DNA of 64,000 nt from CAVYUC01 sp963771595. GTDB taxonomy: Bacteria > Bacteroidota > Bacteroidia > Bacteroidales > Prolixibacteraceae. The stretch covers positions 310,001 to 374,000 of the forward strand of contig CAVYUC010000007.1 in assembly GCA_963771595.1 (NCBI GenBank). The letters are read 5' to 3'. Position 1 is the stretch's first letter, and each line of letters opens with the position of its first letter. The notes under the pieces are model-generated. The model was not told the DNA's origin and made no database searches. It was given only the letters and a program-made list of their open reading frames with translations. Shown in pieces: positions 36,921 to 45,937 of the stretch. Both the position numbers and the translations under genes were made by a program.

Positions 36921-38303
36921 TTACATACAGCTTTTTATATCGTCAATTAACTGCTCAGCCAGCCGATTTGCACTTTCCCGGGTTTTTGCTTCTGAATAAA
37001 TGCGGATTATGGCTTCTGTATTCGATTTCCGCAAATGCACCCATGAACCGGCAAAATCAATTTTTATTCCGTCGATATCGGTTACCTGTTCATTTTTATA
37101 TTTCTCTTTTATTTGGGAAAGAATGGAGTCCACATCAATTTCCGGTGTCAGCTCTATTTTATTTTTAGAGATGAAATAATCAGGATATGTTTTTCGCAAT
37201 TCCGAACATTTCAACCCTTTTTTGGCCAGATGCGTTAAAAAAAGCGCGGCCCCCACCAACGCATCGCGGCCATTGTGGCTTGCCGGATAAATTACACCGC
37301 CGTTTCCTTCGCCGCCAATCACTGCATTTGTTTCCTTCATTTTGGCTACAACATTTACCTCGCCCACCGCAGCTGCCGAATAGTTTTGCCCGTATTTTTC
37401 GGTAACATCGCGCAGCGCCCGGCTCGACGACAAGTTGGAAACGGTGTTCCCCGGCGTATGGTTCAGAACATAATCGGCAACAGCAACCAACGTGTACTCT
37501 TCGTTGAACATGGTGCCATCTTCATTAATAATTGCCAGCCGGTCAACGTCAGGGTCCACAACAAAACCAACATCCACCTGGCTCTTTTTTATAATTTCGG
37601 AAGTCTCTGTTAAATTTTCGGGCAGCGGCTCCGGAGTGTGCGCAAAATGTCCAGTGGGTTCGCAGTTGATTTTTACTGTTTTTTTTACACCCAGCGCTTC
37701 AAAAAGTGCAGGCATTGCGATTCCACCCACCGAATTTACTGCATCTACAGCCACCGTAAAACCGGCTTTTTTTATGGCACCGGCATCTACCAAATCCAGT
37801 TTCAGTACTTTTTCAATATGAATTGCTGTATAATTTTTTTCGGTTGTATTTCCCAGTTCATCCACTCCGGCAAATTCAAAATCTTCGGCTTCAGCAATTT
37901 TCAAGACTTCGGCTCCCTGTGCGGCATCCAAAAATTCGCCATCAGCATTCAGCAGTTTTAAGGCATTCCACTGCTTCGGATTGTGGCTGGCAGTAAGGAT
38001 TATTCCGCCGTCGGCATTTTCTTCTGTCACAGCAATTTCGGTAGTTGGCGTTGTTGCCAGTCCAATATTTACCACATCGCAACCCATTCCGTTTAATGCC
38101 GCCACAACCAGCGAACTCACCATTGCACCCGAAATTCGTGCATCGCGCCCCACCACTATTTTCACTTTGTTTTTACCGCTGTTTTGCTTTGCCCAGACTG
38201 CATAAGCCGACGCAAATTTCACTACATCAAGCGGGCTCAGTCCTTCGCCTGGTTTTCCGCCAATTGTTCCCCGGATTCCGGAAATGGATTTAATCAGTGT
38301 CAT
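36921..38303 (-). CDS. glmM: Phosphoglucosamine mutase / phosphohexomutase
   Basis: Phosphohexomutase of 460 residues, probably converting glucosamine-6-phosphate to glucosamine-1-phosphate for peptidoglycan and LPS; phosphomannomutase activity is also possible. The active-site Ser lies in ILTASHNPKQWNALK, the metal-binding loop in VDPDVDRLAII, the sugar-binding loop in GGEGNGGVIYP, and the phosphate-binding end in SWVHLRKSNTEAIIRIYSEA. The N-terminal SISGIRGTIGG is typical of the GlmM/PGM-like branch in Bacteroidota. It would feed hexose phosphates to ManC if it accepts mannose. Confidence 0.88.
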   Translation of the reverse strand: MTLIKSISGIRGTIGGKPGEGLSPLDVVKFASAYAVWAKQNSGKNKVKIVVGRDARISGAMVSSLVVAALNGMGCDVVNIGLATTPTTEIAVTEENADGGIILTASHNPKQWNALKLLNADGEFLDAAQGAEVLKIAEAEDFEFAGVDELGNTTEKNYTAIHIEKVLKLDLVDAGAIKKAGFTVAVDAVNSVGGIAMPALFEALGVKKTVKINCEPTGHFAHTPEPLPENLTETSEIIKKSQVDVGFVVDPDVDRLAIINEDGTMFNEEYTLVAVADYVLNHTPGNTVSNLSSSRALRDVTEKYGQNYSAAAVGEVNVVAKMKETNAVIGGEGNGGVIYPASHNGRDALVGAALFLTHLAKKGLKCSELRKTYPDYFISKNKIELTPEIDVDSILSQIKEKYKNEQVTDIDGIKIDFAGSWVHLRKSNTEAIIRIYSEAKTRESANRLAEQLIDDIKSCM

Positions 38304-38367
38304 TTTTTAAAAGTTTGAATGTATTTTGATATGCAAAAATAAGAAGCTGTTCATAAAAAGCCGGTAA

Positions 38368-39048
38368 TTATTCATCGATTTCTTCCAGTTCGCTCAATGT
38401 TAATTTCAGCTTGCTGATGTAATTGCCGTAAAGCCGCTGAAAACCCCAGCGCAACAAAAGAAAAATTCCGCCTATAACTACAATTAAAGCTGCCACACCA
38501 ATAAGAACCGGAAGAACAAGTTCGTCATGCGGAACTTCCGAAAAAATTAAACCCTGCTGCTCCACTCCTTTCAGGAAACCTTTGTACATGCCGGTTATAA
38601 ATGCCGACCCCATTGCAAAAAGCAATGTTATTAAGGCGAGGTAAAAGAGCCGTTTATATATTTTCAGGGTATCAATAATTTTTACAAGTGTCTCCTTCAA
38701 CTGTATTCCAAAGTCAGAATACTTTTTTATCCGGTAATATTTAATAACAAAATAGAGAAAAGTGGTAAATATTAATGCATTGCTGAATACGCTCAAAAAT
38801 ATAAGCCACTGCGGAATGGCCAAATCTTCGCTCACTCCCTTCACCAGCAGCGGGGAAAACAGAAAATCGTCGAGCGCAAAAATTAAAATCAGGAAGAAAA
38901 GAACCACAAAACCAATTCTAATGTTGCGGTCAATGCGCTCAATTAAAGTCATGGTGCGCTTTTGAAGCATATTCCTGATGTCATCTTCATCCAGCTCCTT
39001 TTTTGCTTCCAGTTTTTCCCACGTAATTTTCAGATCCTTTAAATCCAT
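38368..39048 (-). CDS. Membrane protein partner of ECF sigma factor
   Basis: Membrane protein of 226 residues. A soluble N-terminal helix-rich segment (LKITWEKLEAKKELDEDDIRNML) is followed by four predicted membrane helices. It starts five bases after the sigma-factor stop, so the genes are coupled. Position and topology suggest an anti-sigma factor, but no zinc-binding anti-sigma motif is visible and I do not recognise a named family. Confidence 0.6.
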   Translation of the reverse strand: MDLKDLKITWEKLEAKKELDEDDIRNMLQKRTMTLIERIDRNIRIGFVVLFFLILIFALDDFLFSPLLVKGVSEDLAIPQWLIFLSVFSNALIFTTFLYFVIKYYRIKKYSDFGIQLKETLVKIIDTLKIYKRLFYLALITLLFAMGSAFITGMYKGFLKGVEQQGLIFSEVPHDELVLPVLIGVAALIVVIGGIFLLLRWGFQRLYGNYISKLKLTLSELEEIDE

Positions 39049-39053
39049 TTTCT

Positions 39054-39542
39054 TTATTCTACCGTTAGCATCAGTTTCTTCAGTTTCTTTTTTATCCGGT
39101 TCATTTTCACCCTCACATAATTTTGGGTTATTCCGGTTATTTCGGCAATTTCCTCGTACTTTTTGTTTTCGAGGAACAGCAATACTATCGATTTTTCAAT
39201 TCCGGTAAGTTGAGCCACAGCGCGGTTAAGCTGCTTTATACTTTCATCGGTTGATTTGTCGTATTTTTCATCTTCAATCTGGTAATTTTCATATGTAATA
39301 TAGCTTTGGTCGGGGCGACGTTTGTTTTTTTTGAATGAAGTAATTGCTGTATTCAGCGCCACCCTGTACATCCATGTCGACACTTTCGATTCGTTCCGGA
39401 ACGATGGAAACGATTTCCATAACTGGGCAATAATTTCCTGAAACAAATCATTGTGATCCTCATCCAAATCGCAGTAAATACTGCATACTTTGTGAATGAT
39501 CCCCTGGTTCTTTTTGATTATTTGCAAAAATTCCTTTTCCAA
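39054..39542 (-). CDS. ECF-type RNA polymerase sigma factor
   Basis: Sigma-70 family protein of 162 residues. Region 2 includes DHNDLFQEIIAQLWKSFPSF and STWMYRVALNTAIT. Region 4 includes LTGIEKSIVLLFLENKKYEEIAEITGITQNYVRVKMNRIKKKL, with the -35-binding helix. No extra domains. The downstream partner overlaps its transcript and is probably its regulator. No obvious self-promoter could be chosen in the 125-base gap upstream. Confidence 0.92.
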   Translation of the reverse strand: MEKEFLQIIKKNQGIIHKVCSIYCDLDEDHNDLFQEIIAQLWKSFPSFRNESKVSTWMYRVALNTAITSFKKNKRRPDQSYITYENYQIEDEKYDKSTDESIKQLNRAVAQLTGIEKSIVLLFLENKKYEEIAEITGITQNYVRVKMNRIKKKLKKLMLTVE

Positions 39543-39667
39543 AACTTTTTTATAAGTACGAAAAAATAGAAAATCATTACAGCGGTCAGTCCCTTCGAAC
39601 CACTGAAAAATTATTCAGGGATGAATGTATTTTGAATTTTCGCGTTTGGTTTAGCTGAAATTTCATT

Positions 39668-40573
39668 TTAAAGCATTTTTAAAAACTGGATTTCTTTTTC
39701 CGAGAGGAAACGGTATTTTCCGCGGGGCAGGTTTTTCTTGGTTAATCCGGCAAAATAAACGCGGTCCAGTTTTTTCACGCGGTAGCCGAGATGTTCAAAA
39801 ATACGCCTTACCACCCGATTTTTACCGGAATGAATTTCAATACCAACTTCGGATTTTTTTTCATTGTCGATATAACTTATTGCATCGGCGGCAACATTTC
39901 CATCCTCCAGCTCCACTCCTTCGGCAATTTCCAGAATGTGGTTTTTACTCACCGGTTTATCCAGCGAAACCTGGTAAACTTTTTTCATATTGTAGCTGGG
40001 GTGAGTCAGTTTTTTCGACAAATCGCCATCGTTTGTAAACAGCAGCAAACCTGTGGTATTTCTGTCGAGGCGTCCCACGGGATAAATCCGCTCAGTACAG
40101 GCATCTTTTATCAAATCCATCACCGTTTTATCCGCATGCGGATCATCAGTTGTGGTAACAAAATCCTTTGGTTTATTTAAAAGCAGATAGATTTTTTTCT
40201 CTGCATTCAGGCGGCGTCCGTCAAACCGCACTTCGTCGCCGGGTTTTACTTTTGTTCCAAGTTCTGTTATCGTTTTGCCATTAATGGTTACCAAACCAGC
40301 CTGTATATATTTATCGGCTTCGCGTCGTGAGCAAACTCCTGCGTTGGCAATAAACCGGTTCAGCCTGATTTCTTCTGAATATTTTTCGGGTTTTATTACA
40401 ATTTGCTTTTTCGAAAAGCTGCCCTGAACTTTTTTTCGAGAACCCGGATTCTTACTATGGACTTCGTACTTTTTATTCAAAGGGTTTGTCTTATTTGTTG
40501 ATTTTTTCCGGGGATCTTTTTTCCCTAATGCAGGATTCTCTTTTTGATTTGATTTTCTGTTGTTACTTTTCAC
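39668..40573 (-). CDS. rluB: rRNA pseudouridine synthase, RluB/RsuA family
   Basis: Pseudouridine synthase of 301 residues that likely modifies 23S rRNA. The first 65 residues are a very basic, low-complexity tail (KSNNRKSNQKENPALGKKDP and onward) of a kind often found in Bacteroidota versions. Then comes an S4 RNA-binding domain (EIRLNRFIANAGVCSRREADKYI) and the catalytic domain with its Asp in YPVGRLDRNTTGLLLFTNDGDL, followed by SGKNRVVRRIFEHLGYRV. The exact target base is not determinable. Confidence 0.9.
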   Translation of the reverse strand: MKSNNRKSNQKENPALGKKDPRKKSTNKTNPLNKKYEVHSKNPGSRKKVQGSFSKKQIVIKPEKYSEEIRLNRFIANAGVCSRREADKYIQAGLVTINGKTITELGTKVKPGDEVRFDGRRLNAEKKIYLLLNKPKDFVTTTDDPHADKTVMDLIKDACTERIYPVGRLDRNTTGLLLFTNDGDLSKKLTHPSYNMKKVYQVSLDKPVSKNHILEIAEGVELEDGNVAADAISYIDNEKKSEVGIEIHSGKNRVVRRIFEHLGYRVKKLDRVYFAGLTKKNLPRGKYRFLSEKEIQFLKML

Positions 40574-40921
40574 TTATTTGTTGTATTAATCTGTTTTCTG
40601 TTCCATAAATTGTTGCTGCAAAGATCGCTATTTTTTTATGATTCTCGTCCTCCCGGTAGTTTAAACTGTAAAATGCTTCCATCCCGCTAATTTAGAAAGA
40701 AAATAAATTAAACCAATGATTAAAACCTCTCTGGCGTACGTTACTCTCTGTATATTTGAATATTAGCATCAAAAAAAGACCTAAAACACTGAATTGTAAC
40801 GTCTTCGGAAAGCTGAACAGTTTGAAATCATCACCTGTTCTACTAAGTTGAGGTTCATGTTTCTTTTGATTTTAAGAGAGAAATGAAAGCACATATTTGA
40901 AAAATCAAAAAACCAAATATC
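40574..40921. other. Intergenic region before the cytochrome operon
   Basis: About 350 bases between divergent genes. A TATATTTG at 40751-40758 matches the -7 consensus on the plus strand, about 165 bases before the cytochrome start, with no convincing -33 box. I see no repeat or RNA gene here. Confidence 0.4.
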
Positions 40922-42286
40922 ATGAAAAAAACAATGTCAATTTCAATTATCGGGATTTTAGCAACGCTATTGCTTTTTGTATTCAGCTTTAAGTTGCCTG
41001 ATGAGAATGAAGGTGATAAAAAAGGCGCTTTCAAGTATAAAGATTTTCAAAAGCCTGAATATTGCCAGGGGTGCCACAACGATTTTTACCAGCAATGGAG
41101 CCAGGCAATGATGTCTCAGGCTTACACACATCAATGGGACGAAATTGAATATTTTAAACTGGCAGTGGCTCACGCTGAAGCAAAACCAGAATTAAAAGAC
41201 GTTGTTGATGGCTGCAACGGATGCCACACACCAATGGCATACCTTACCGGAGATGTAACACCTCCGAAACCGGAAGAAGGTTCGCGTGCCAATGAATCGG
41301 TTTCATGCGAAGTATGCCATTTAATAAAAGGCATTCAAGGAGATACAGCCTACAATTTTAACTGGGTGATTGAACCCGGGCAGACAAAATACACCTCACG
41401 AAAAGGAGAAAAACAGTCGCCTAATCATAAAATTGTAAAAACCGATTTACATAGCACTACAAAAATTTGCGGAAGCTGCCACAATGAAAAAAGTCCATAT
41501 GGAGTTTGGGTGAAATCAACCCAGTTGGAATGGGAAGAAGGACCTTACGCTGATGCAGATGTTCCATGCCAGGAATGCCACATGCCCGACACAAAAATGA
41601 AAACCGCCAAAATGGGAACTACTTATCCCGATGCGCGAACGCATCTTTTTAACGGTGCACATGATCCGGGCAAGGTACGCGGAACTATTGAAGTTCGCAT
41701 TCAGCCTGATATCCGTGAAACAGTGCCGGGAGAAGTAGTTGTTTTTACAACCACGTTGTTTAACCAGAAAACCGGGCACAAATTTCCCACAGGTTCTGTG
41801 GAAGATCGTATTGTGTGGTTACATGTGGAAGCAGAAGATGAGGCCGGAAATACCTACCATCTGCCGGTGGATAAAAAAGGTTTTGATGGCGAAGAATACA
41901 CCATTGCGAGCGATGTGCTGGCCTACCAGGATATGGGCGTGCCGCTGGGAATTGAAGATTTTGAAGGTGTTCGCAGGGAAGATGTGCCAATTGGCGACCG
42001 GATTTTCAGAATGCCGTATTTTGACCCGGAAGGACGAATGACCATTATGCAATGGAACACCGCATCGCTGGGTGTTGATTACCGGATTGGTCCGCGCGAA
42101 ACAAAAACTGAAAATTACACTTTTGAATTGCCATTTGAAGTTGAACCCGGGAAATTAAAAGTGAAAGCGGATTTATATTACCGGCTTCTGGTAAAACCTG
42201 TTGGCGAATACCTCGAAGTTCCGGAAGAAGAATACCGGGCTCAGTTAGTTAACAGTCATTCAACAGAAATTACAGTTTATCCATAA
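40922..42286 (+). CDS. Pentaheme c-type cytochrome, exported
   Basis: Protein of 454 residues with an N-terminal signal anchor (SISIIGILATLLLFVFSFKLP). Five CxxCH heme-binding motifs lie at about residues 48, 98, 129, 183 and 216 (CQGCH, CNGCH, CEVCH, CGSCH, CQECH), in an arrangement resembling cytochrome c554-type proteins. The C-terminal 200 residues are heme-free and beta-rich (GTIEVRIQPDIRETVPGEVVVFTTTLFNQKTGHKFP). It probably carries electrons in the periplasm or at the outer membrane. The next gene, 12 bases downstream, has one CTTCH motif and a predicted barrel, so the two form one unit. Confidence 0.92.
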   Translation: MKKTMSISIIGILATLLLFVFSFKLPDENEGDKKGAFKYKDFQKPEYCQGCHNDFYQQWSQAMMSQAYTHQWDEIEYFKLAVAHAEAKPELKDVVDGCNGCHTPMAYLTGDVTPPKPEEGSRANESVSCEVCHLIKGIQGDTAYNFNWVIEPGQTKYTSRKGEKQSPNHKIVKTDLHSTTKICGSCHNEKSPYGVWVKSTQLEWEEGPYADADVPCQECHMPDTKMKTAKMGTTYPDARTHLFNGAHDPGKVRGTIEVRIQPDIRETVPGEVVVFTTTLFNQKTGHKFPTGSVEDRIVWLHVEAEDEAGNTYHLPVDKKGFDGEEYTIASDVLAYQDMGVPLGIEDFEGVRREDVPIGDRIFRMPYFDPEGRMTIMQWNTASLGVDYRIGPRETKTENYTFELPFEVEPGKLKVKADLYYRLLVKPVGEYLEVPEEEYRAQLVNSHSTEITVYP

Positions 42287-42298
42287 AAACAGCAAAAC

Positions 42299-43498
42299 AT
42301 GAAAAAACGAATATCATTTATTTTAATTCTGATTTCAGGACTAATATTTATTAGTGAACAAGTACAGGCCATTCCTGCATTTGCAAGAAAATACCGATTA
42401 AGTTGTACAACCTGTCATTCTCCAGCTATTCCAATGCTTAAACCTTATGGCGACGAATTTGCCGGTAATGGATTTAGGTTGGAAGATGAACGCTCTCCCC
42501 GATACTATATCGAAACTGGCGACACAAAATTGTCTCTGCTTAGGCAACTTCCAATTGCAGTGCGGCTCGAGGGTTTTGTTAATTACAACCTGGCCGGAAA
42601 TGAAAAAGCTGATTTTGCATCTCCTTACCTGATGAAACTTATGTCGGGAGGTGAAATTTCAGAGCGGATCTCTTATTACTTCTATTTCTTTTTTCATGAA
42701 AGAGGCGAGGTGGCTGGAGTTGAAGATGCTTTCTTAATGTATAACAATTTATTTAAAATTGATTTTGATGTGTATCTGGGGCAGTTCCAGGTTTCCGATC
42801 CGTTGTTCAAGCGGGAACTTCGTTTATCGCTGGAAGATTATGTACTGTACACCTCCCAAATTGGTAATTCCGGAATAAATTTAACATATGATAAAGGAGC
42901 CATGTTTACCCTGGGCCTTTCGACAGGTACCGGGGTGACACTTGAATTGTTAAATGGTGATGGAATTGGGGAAGCAGAGAACCGCGTTTTCGATCATGAT
43001 AAATATAAAAACCTGTTCGCGAAAGTGTCACAGGATGTTGGAGAAATACTTGGAGTTGGCGCCTTTGTTTATACCGGGAAGGAAGAATTGATACACAACA
43101 CCGCCACAAATGTAGATAATGAAATTTTTATGTGGGGGCCCGATCTCACCTTTACCCCGACAGATAAATGGACATTGAATGTTCAATACTTAATGCGCGA
43201 AGATTCACAGGTTTTTCCGAATATGTCGAGCACAACATTGCTAAAAGATGTTGTTACCGCTGGTGCAATGGCAGAGTTAATTTTCAGTCCGCAGGGCGAC
43301 CAGAGCAACTGGTACCTGCTGGGGCTTTTTAACTGGGTGGAATCGGATTTTAACCCTGCCGATTACCAGTCGGTTACTTTTCATGCCGGTTACCTGCTAC
43401 GCAGAAATGTGCGGCTGGCAGCCGAATATACGCTGGATATGACCAATCCTGACAACTCAGCAAACCGGTTGAGTTTTGGATTTGTATCCGCTTTCTAA
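42299..43498 (+). CDS. Outer-membrane barrel with an N-terminal monoheme motif
   Basis: Protein of 399 residues. After a signal peptide ending QVQA, the mature N-terminus is IPAFARKYRLSCTTCHSPAI, with one heme site CTTCH at 36-40, then KPYGDEFAGNGFRL. The rest alternates short amphipathic strands rich in Tyr and Phe, and the protein ends in Phe (SFGFVSAF), as expected for an outer-membrane barrel. This layout is known from heme-bearing porin-like proteins near multiheme cytochromes in other bacteria. It follows the pentaheme gene by 12 bases and ends at a terminator. Together they could pass electrons across the outer membrane. Confidence 0.8.
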   Translation: MKKRISFILILISGLIFISEQVQAIPAFARKYRLSCTTCHSPAIPMLKPYGDEFAGNGFRLEDERSPRYYIETGDTKLSLLRQLPIAVRLEGFVNYNLAGNEKADFASPYLMKLMSGGEISERISYYFYFFFHERGEVAGVEDAFLMYNNLFKIDFDVYLGQFQVSDPLFKRELRLSLEDYVLYTSQIGNSGINLTYDKGAMFTLGLSTGTGVTLELLNGDGIGEAENRVFDHDKYKNLFAKVSQDVGEILGVGAFVYTGKEELIHNTATNVDNEIFMWGPDLTFTPTDKWTLNVQYLMREDSQVFPNMSSTTLLKDVVTAGAMAELIFSPQGDQSNWYLLGLFNWVESDFNPADYQSVTFHAGYLLRRNVRLAAEYTLDMTNPDNSANRLSFGFVSAF

Positions 43499-43521
43499 AA
43501 AACCAAAACATTAATTATAAG

Positions 43522-43551
43522 GTGGCAGTCACGAGGCTGCCACTTTTTTTT
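43522..43551 (+). terminator. Rho-independent terminator after the cytochrome pair
   Basis: GTGGCAG (43522-43528) pairs with CTGCCAC (43537-43543) around an eight-base loop, followed by eight T, 24 bases after the stop of the barrel gene. Confidence 0.93.
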
Positions 43552-43645
43552 GTTCATGCATTTTAAGTGCAAATCAATTTTTCCGTTTCTCTTTTTGTGG
43601 ATTTCATTAACTTTAGCTTCAATTTTAATTTAAAACAGAAAAAGT

Positions 43646-44416
43646 ATGCAATCACATGAAATTGACTACAAAATTATAGGCCACGATGTACAACTTGTTG
43701 AGGTGGAACTCGATCCCGGAGAATCGGTAATTGCCGAAGCGGGCGCCATGCTGTACATGGAAGAAGGGATTGATTTTACTGCCCGCATGGGTGACGGCTC
43801 CAATCCGCGCGCCGGTTTTTTCGACAAGCTTCTTTCTGCCGGCTCGCGCATTATAACCGGAGAATCGCTGTTTCTGACCCACTTCACTAATCAGGGCTGG
43901 GGTAAAAAACATGTTGCTTTTTCAGCTCCCTATCCCGGAACGGTAATTCCGCTGAACCTCTCACAATTGAACGGCCGGATAATTGTGCAGCGCGATGCTT
44001 TTCTCTGTGCGGCAATGGGAACAAAAATCTCCATCACGTTCAGCCGGAAACTGGGTGCCGGATTTTTTGGCGGCGAAGGTTTTATTCTGCAACAGCTTCA
44101 GGGCGACGGCATTGCCTTTGTCCATGCAGGAGGCACAGTCATCGAACGGCAATTAAACAACGAGGTGCTGCGTGTGGATACCGGTTGCATTGTTGGTTTT
44201 GAGCCATCTGTAGATTACAGCATTGAACAGGCCGGCGGTTTGCGTTCGATGGTTTTTGGCGGCGAAGGCCTTTTCCTGGCTACTTTGCGCGGCACCGGAA
44301 AAGTGTGGCTGCAAAGTATGCCCATCCGAAAACTGATTAAAGAACTTTCTCCTGCCGGTGGAAATACCCGCAAGGAAGCGCGTGGCGGATTGCTGAATAA
44401 CCTGCTGGAGGGATAG
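43646..44416 (+). CDS. TIGR00266/AIM24 family protein
   Basis: Protein of 256 residues from the AIM24-like family, a conserved double-stranded beta-helix-like fold without known enzymatic activity. It carries EVELDPGESVIAEAGAMLYME at the start, GESLFLTHFTNQG, then GGEGFILQQLQGDGIAFVHAGGT and the GGEGLFLATLRGTGKVWLQSMP end. No signal peptide, so it is cytoplasmic. It stands alone; a hexamer-repeat region lies between it and the dGTPase gene. Confidence 0.92.
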   Translation: MQSHEIDYKIIGHDVQLVEVELDPGESVIAEAGAMLYMEEGIDFTARMGDGSNPRAGFFDKLLSAGSRIITGESLFLTHFTNQGWGKKHVAFSAPYPGTVIPLNLSQLNGRIIVQRDAFLCAAMGTKISITFSRKLGAGFFGGEGFILQQLQGDGIAFVHAGGTVIERQLNNEVLRVDTGCIVGFEPSVDYSIEQAGGLRSMVFGGEGLFLATLRGTGKVWLQSMPIRKLIKELSPAGGNTRKEARGGLLNNLLEG

Positions 44417-44424
44417 GAAGAGTT

Positions 44425-44540
44425 GGCAGTCTCAGTCGCAGTAAATGAGGCATCTAAAAAAATATTAAAAGCTGTTCACTGTGACTGAGACTGAGACTGT
44501 GACTTTTTATTGTGACTGAGACTGAGACTGAGACTGCTCA
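44425..44540. repeat. Hexameric GAGACT repeats with inverted copy
   Basis: Between two convergent genes lie GCAGTCTCAGTCGCAGT (44426-44442), then GTGACTGAGACTGAGACTGT (from 44481), then a third block from 44512 with four tandem copies of GACTGA/GAGACT-type units ending CTGCTCACTGCTCAC. The first block is complementary to the later ones, so several alternative stems can form. A TTTTTATT between the second and third blocks gives a terminator-like element. Confidence 0.75.
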
Positions 44541-44551
44541 CTGCTCACTTC

Positions 44552-45898
44552 CTACATAACTCCGGGCAAGCTAATTCCTTTTATTTTTCGGTATAAATCC
44601 AGGGCAAAAACATCTGTCATTCCCGAAATAAAATCAACAGCCGACTGTATTTTGTGGTACAATGAATCACCTTCTGTTTTGTACTGTTCGGGCAGCAACG
44701 ACAATATTTTTTTGCTGTACAAATCTCCCGGATGAACAATGGCGCCCACAAATTCGGCCAGTAGTGTACCTATAATTTTATACCCGGCAATCTCAATTTC
44801 CACTACCGAACGGTGCGCATAAATTTTCGATAACGAAACTTCCTTCACCCGGTTCATGGCCTGCGCCTGTTTCCCCGAAAGCGAACCAATCAAACTTTTA
44901 CCGAAAGTACCATTTAATATGCCGTCGTTGTTTTCCAGAAAAACCTGAATACTTTCCCGGATAAGTTTCCCAATAACACCGGCCCGTAAATAACTGATTT
45001 GTTCATTCTTGTCGGTAACGCGCATCAAAGTTGATTTAATGCTTTGCAACTGTTTTTTATCCGACTTCGAATCGTAAAAATTAAGATACAACTCCTGCGT
45101 ATTCTCAAACGTCAGAATTCCCAGTTTAAAAGCATCTTCCAAATCCATAATCTGATAACAAATATCGTCGGCTGCTTCTACCAGAAATACAAGCGGATGC
45201 CGTTTAAAAAATATGCAATCTGCAGTTTCAGCACCAATTTCAAGTTTCTCTGCAATTTTTGCATAATCCTCTTTCTCCGACTGAAAAAATCCGAATTTTT
45301 GTTTGGTCGCCAAAACCGATTCAAACGGATATTTAACAATGCTTGCAAGGGTTGAATAAGTAAGCGCAAATCCGCCGGTTCGTTTTCCGTTAAACTGGTG
45401 GACCAGCGTCCGGAAAGCATTTGCATTTCCATCGAAATGGGTAAAATCCTTCCACTCCCCTTCCGAAAGTGCGGACTGAAATTCTTTTCCATCGCCGTTT
45501 ACAAAAAAGTTGGAAATGGCAGCTTCGCCCGAATGTCCGAAAGGAGGATTTCCCAAATCGTGCGCCAGGCAAGCTGTGGAAACAATGGTTCCTGTTTCCT
45601 GCATTAACAAATTATCAGGAAACTGCGGCATCAGAAACTCGGCCAGTAAATTCCCCAGTGAGCGTCCCACACTGGCAACCTCCAGACTGTGAGTCAGCCG
45701 GTTGTGCACAAAAATATGCTCCGGAAGCGGAAAAACCTGCGTTTTGTTTTGCATCCGCCGGAAAGGCGACGAAAAAATTATCCGGTCGTAATCGCGCTGA
45801 AACTGGGAACGATCTTCGGGTTTGGCTGTTGGCTTCCATTCCTCCATTCCGAGCCGCTGCGTTGAAAGTAGTTTATTCCAATTCATCAATTTATCCAT
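44552..45898 (-). CDS. dgt: Deoxyguanosinetriphosphate triphosphohydrolase-like protein
   Basis: HD-domain dNTP triphosphohydrolase of 448 residues that splits dGTP or other dNTPs into deoxynucleoside and triphosphate. The RDYDRIIFSSPFRRMQNKTQVFPL entry, the His in HNRLTHSLEVASVGRSLG, the HD pair in CLAHDLGNPPFGHSGE and the downstream Asp in AADDICYQIMDLEDAFKLG fit the family's metal site. An internal ATG at 45886 is an alternative start. It converges on the AIM24-like gene across the hexamer repeats. Confidence 0.93.
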   Translation of the reverse strand: MDKLMNWNKLLSTQRLGMEEWKPTAKPEDRSQFQRDYDRIIFSSPFRRMQNKTQVFPLPEHIFVHNRLTHSLEVASVGRSLGNLLAEFLMPQFPDNLLMQETGTIVSTACLAHDLGNPPFGHSGEAAISNFFVNGDGKEFQSALSEGEWKDFTHFDGNANAFRTLVHQFNGKRTGGFALTYSTLASIVKYPFESVLATKQKFGFFQSEKEDYAKIAEKLEIGAETADCIFFKRHPLVFLVEAADDICYQIMDLEDAFKLGILTFENTQELYLNFYDSKSDKKQLQSIKSTLMRVTDKNEQISYLRAGVIGKLIRESIQVFLENNDGILNGTFGKSLIGSLSGKQAQAMNRVKEVSLSKIYAHRSVVEIEIAGYKIIGTLLAEFVGAIVHPGDLYSKKILSLLPEQYKTEGDSLYHKIQSAVDFISGMTDVFALDLYRKIKGISLPGVM

Positions 45899-45937
45899 TT
45901 TTATTCTGTAAAAAAAGAAAGTCAGAATTTTGGCGAA

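Noticed and set aside
44425..44540. Repeat block considered as a CRISPR array
   Set aside because: The unit is only six bases, with no spacers of constant length and no cas genes nearby.
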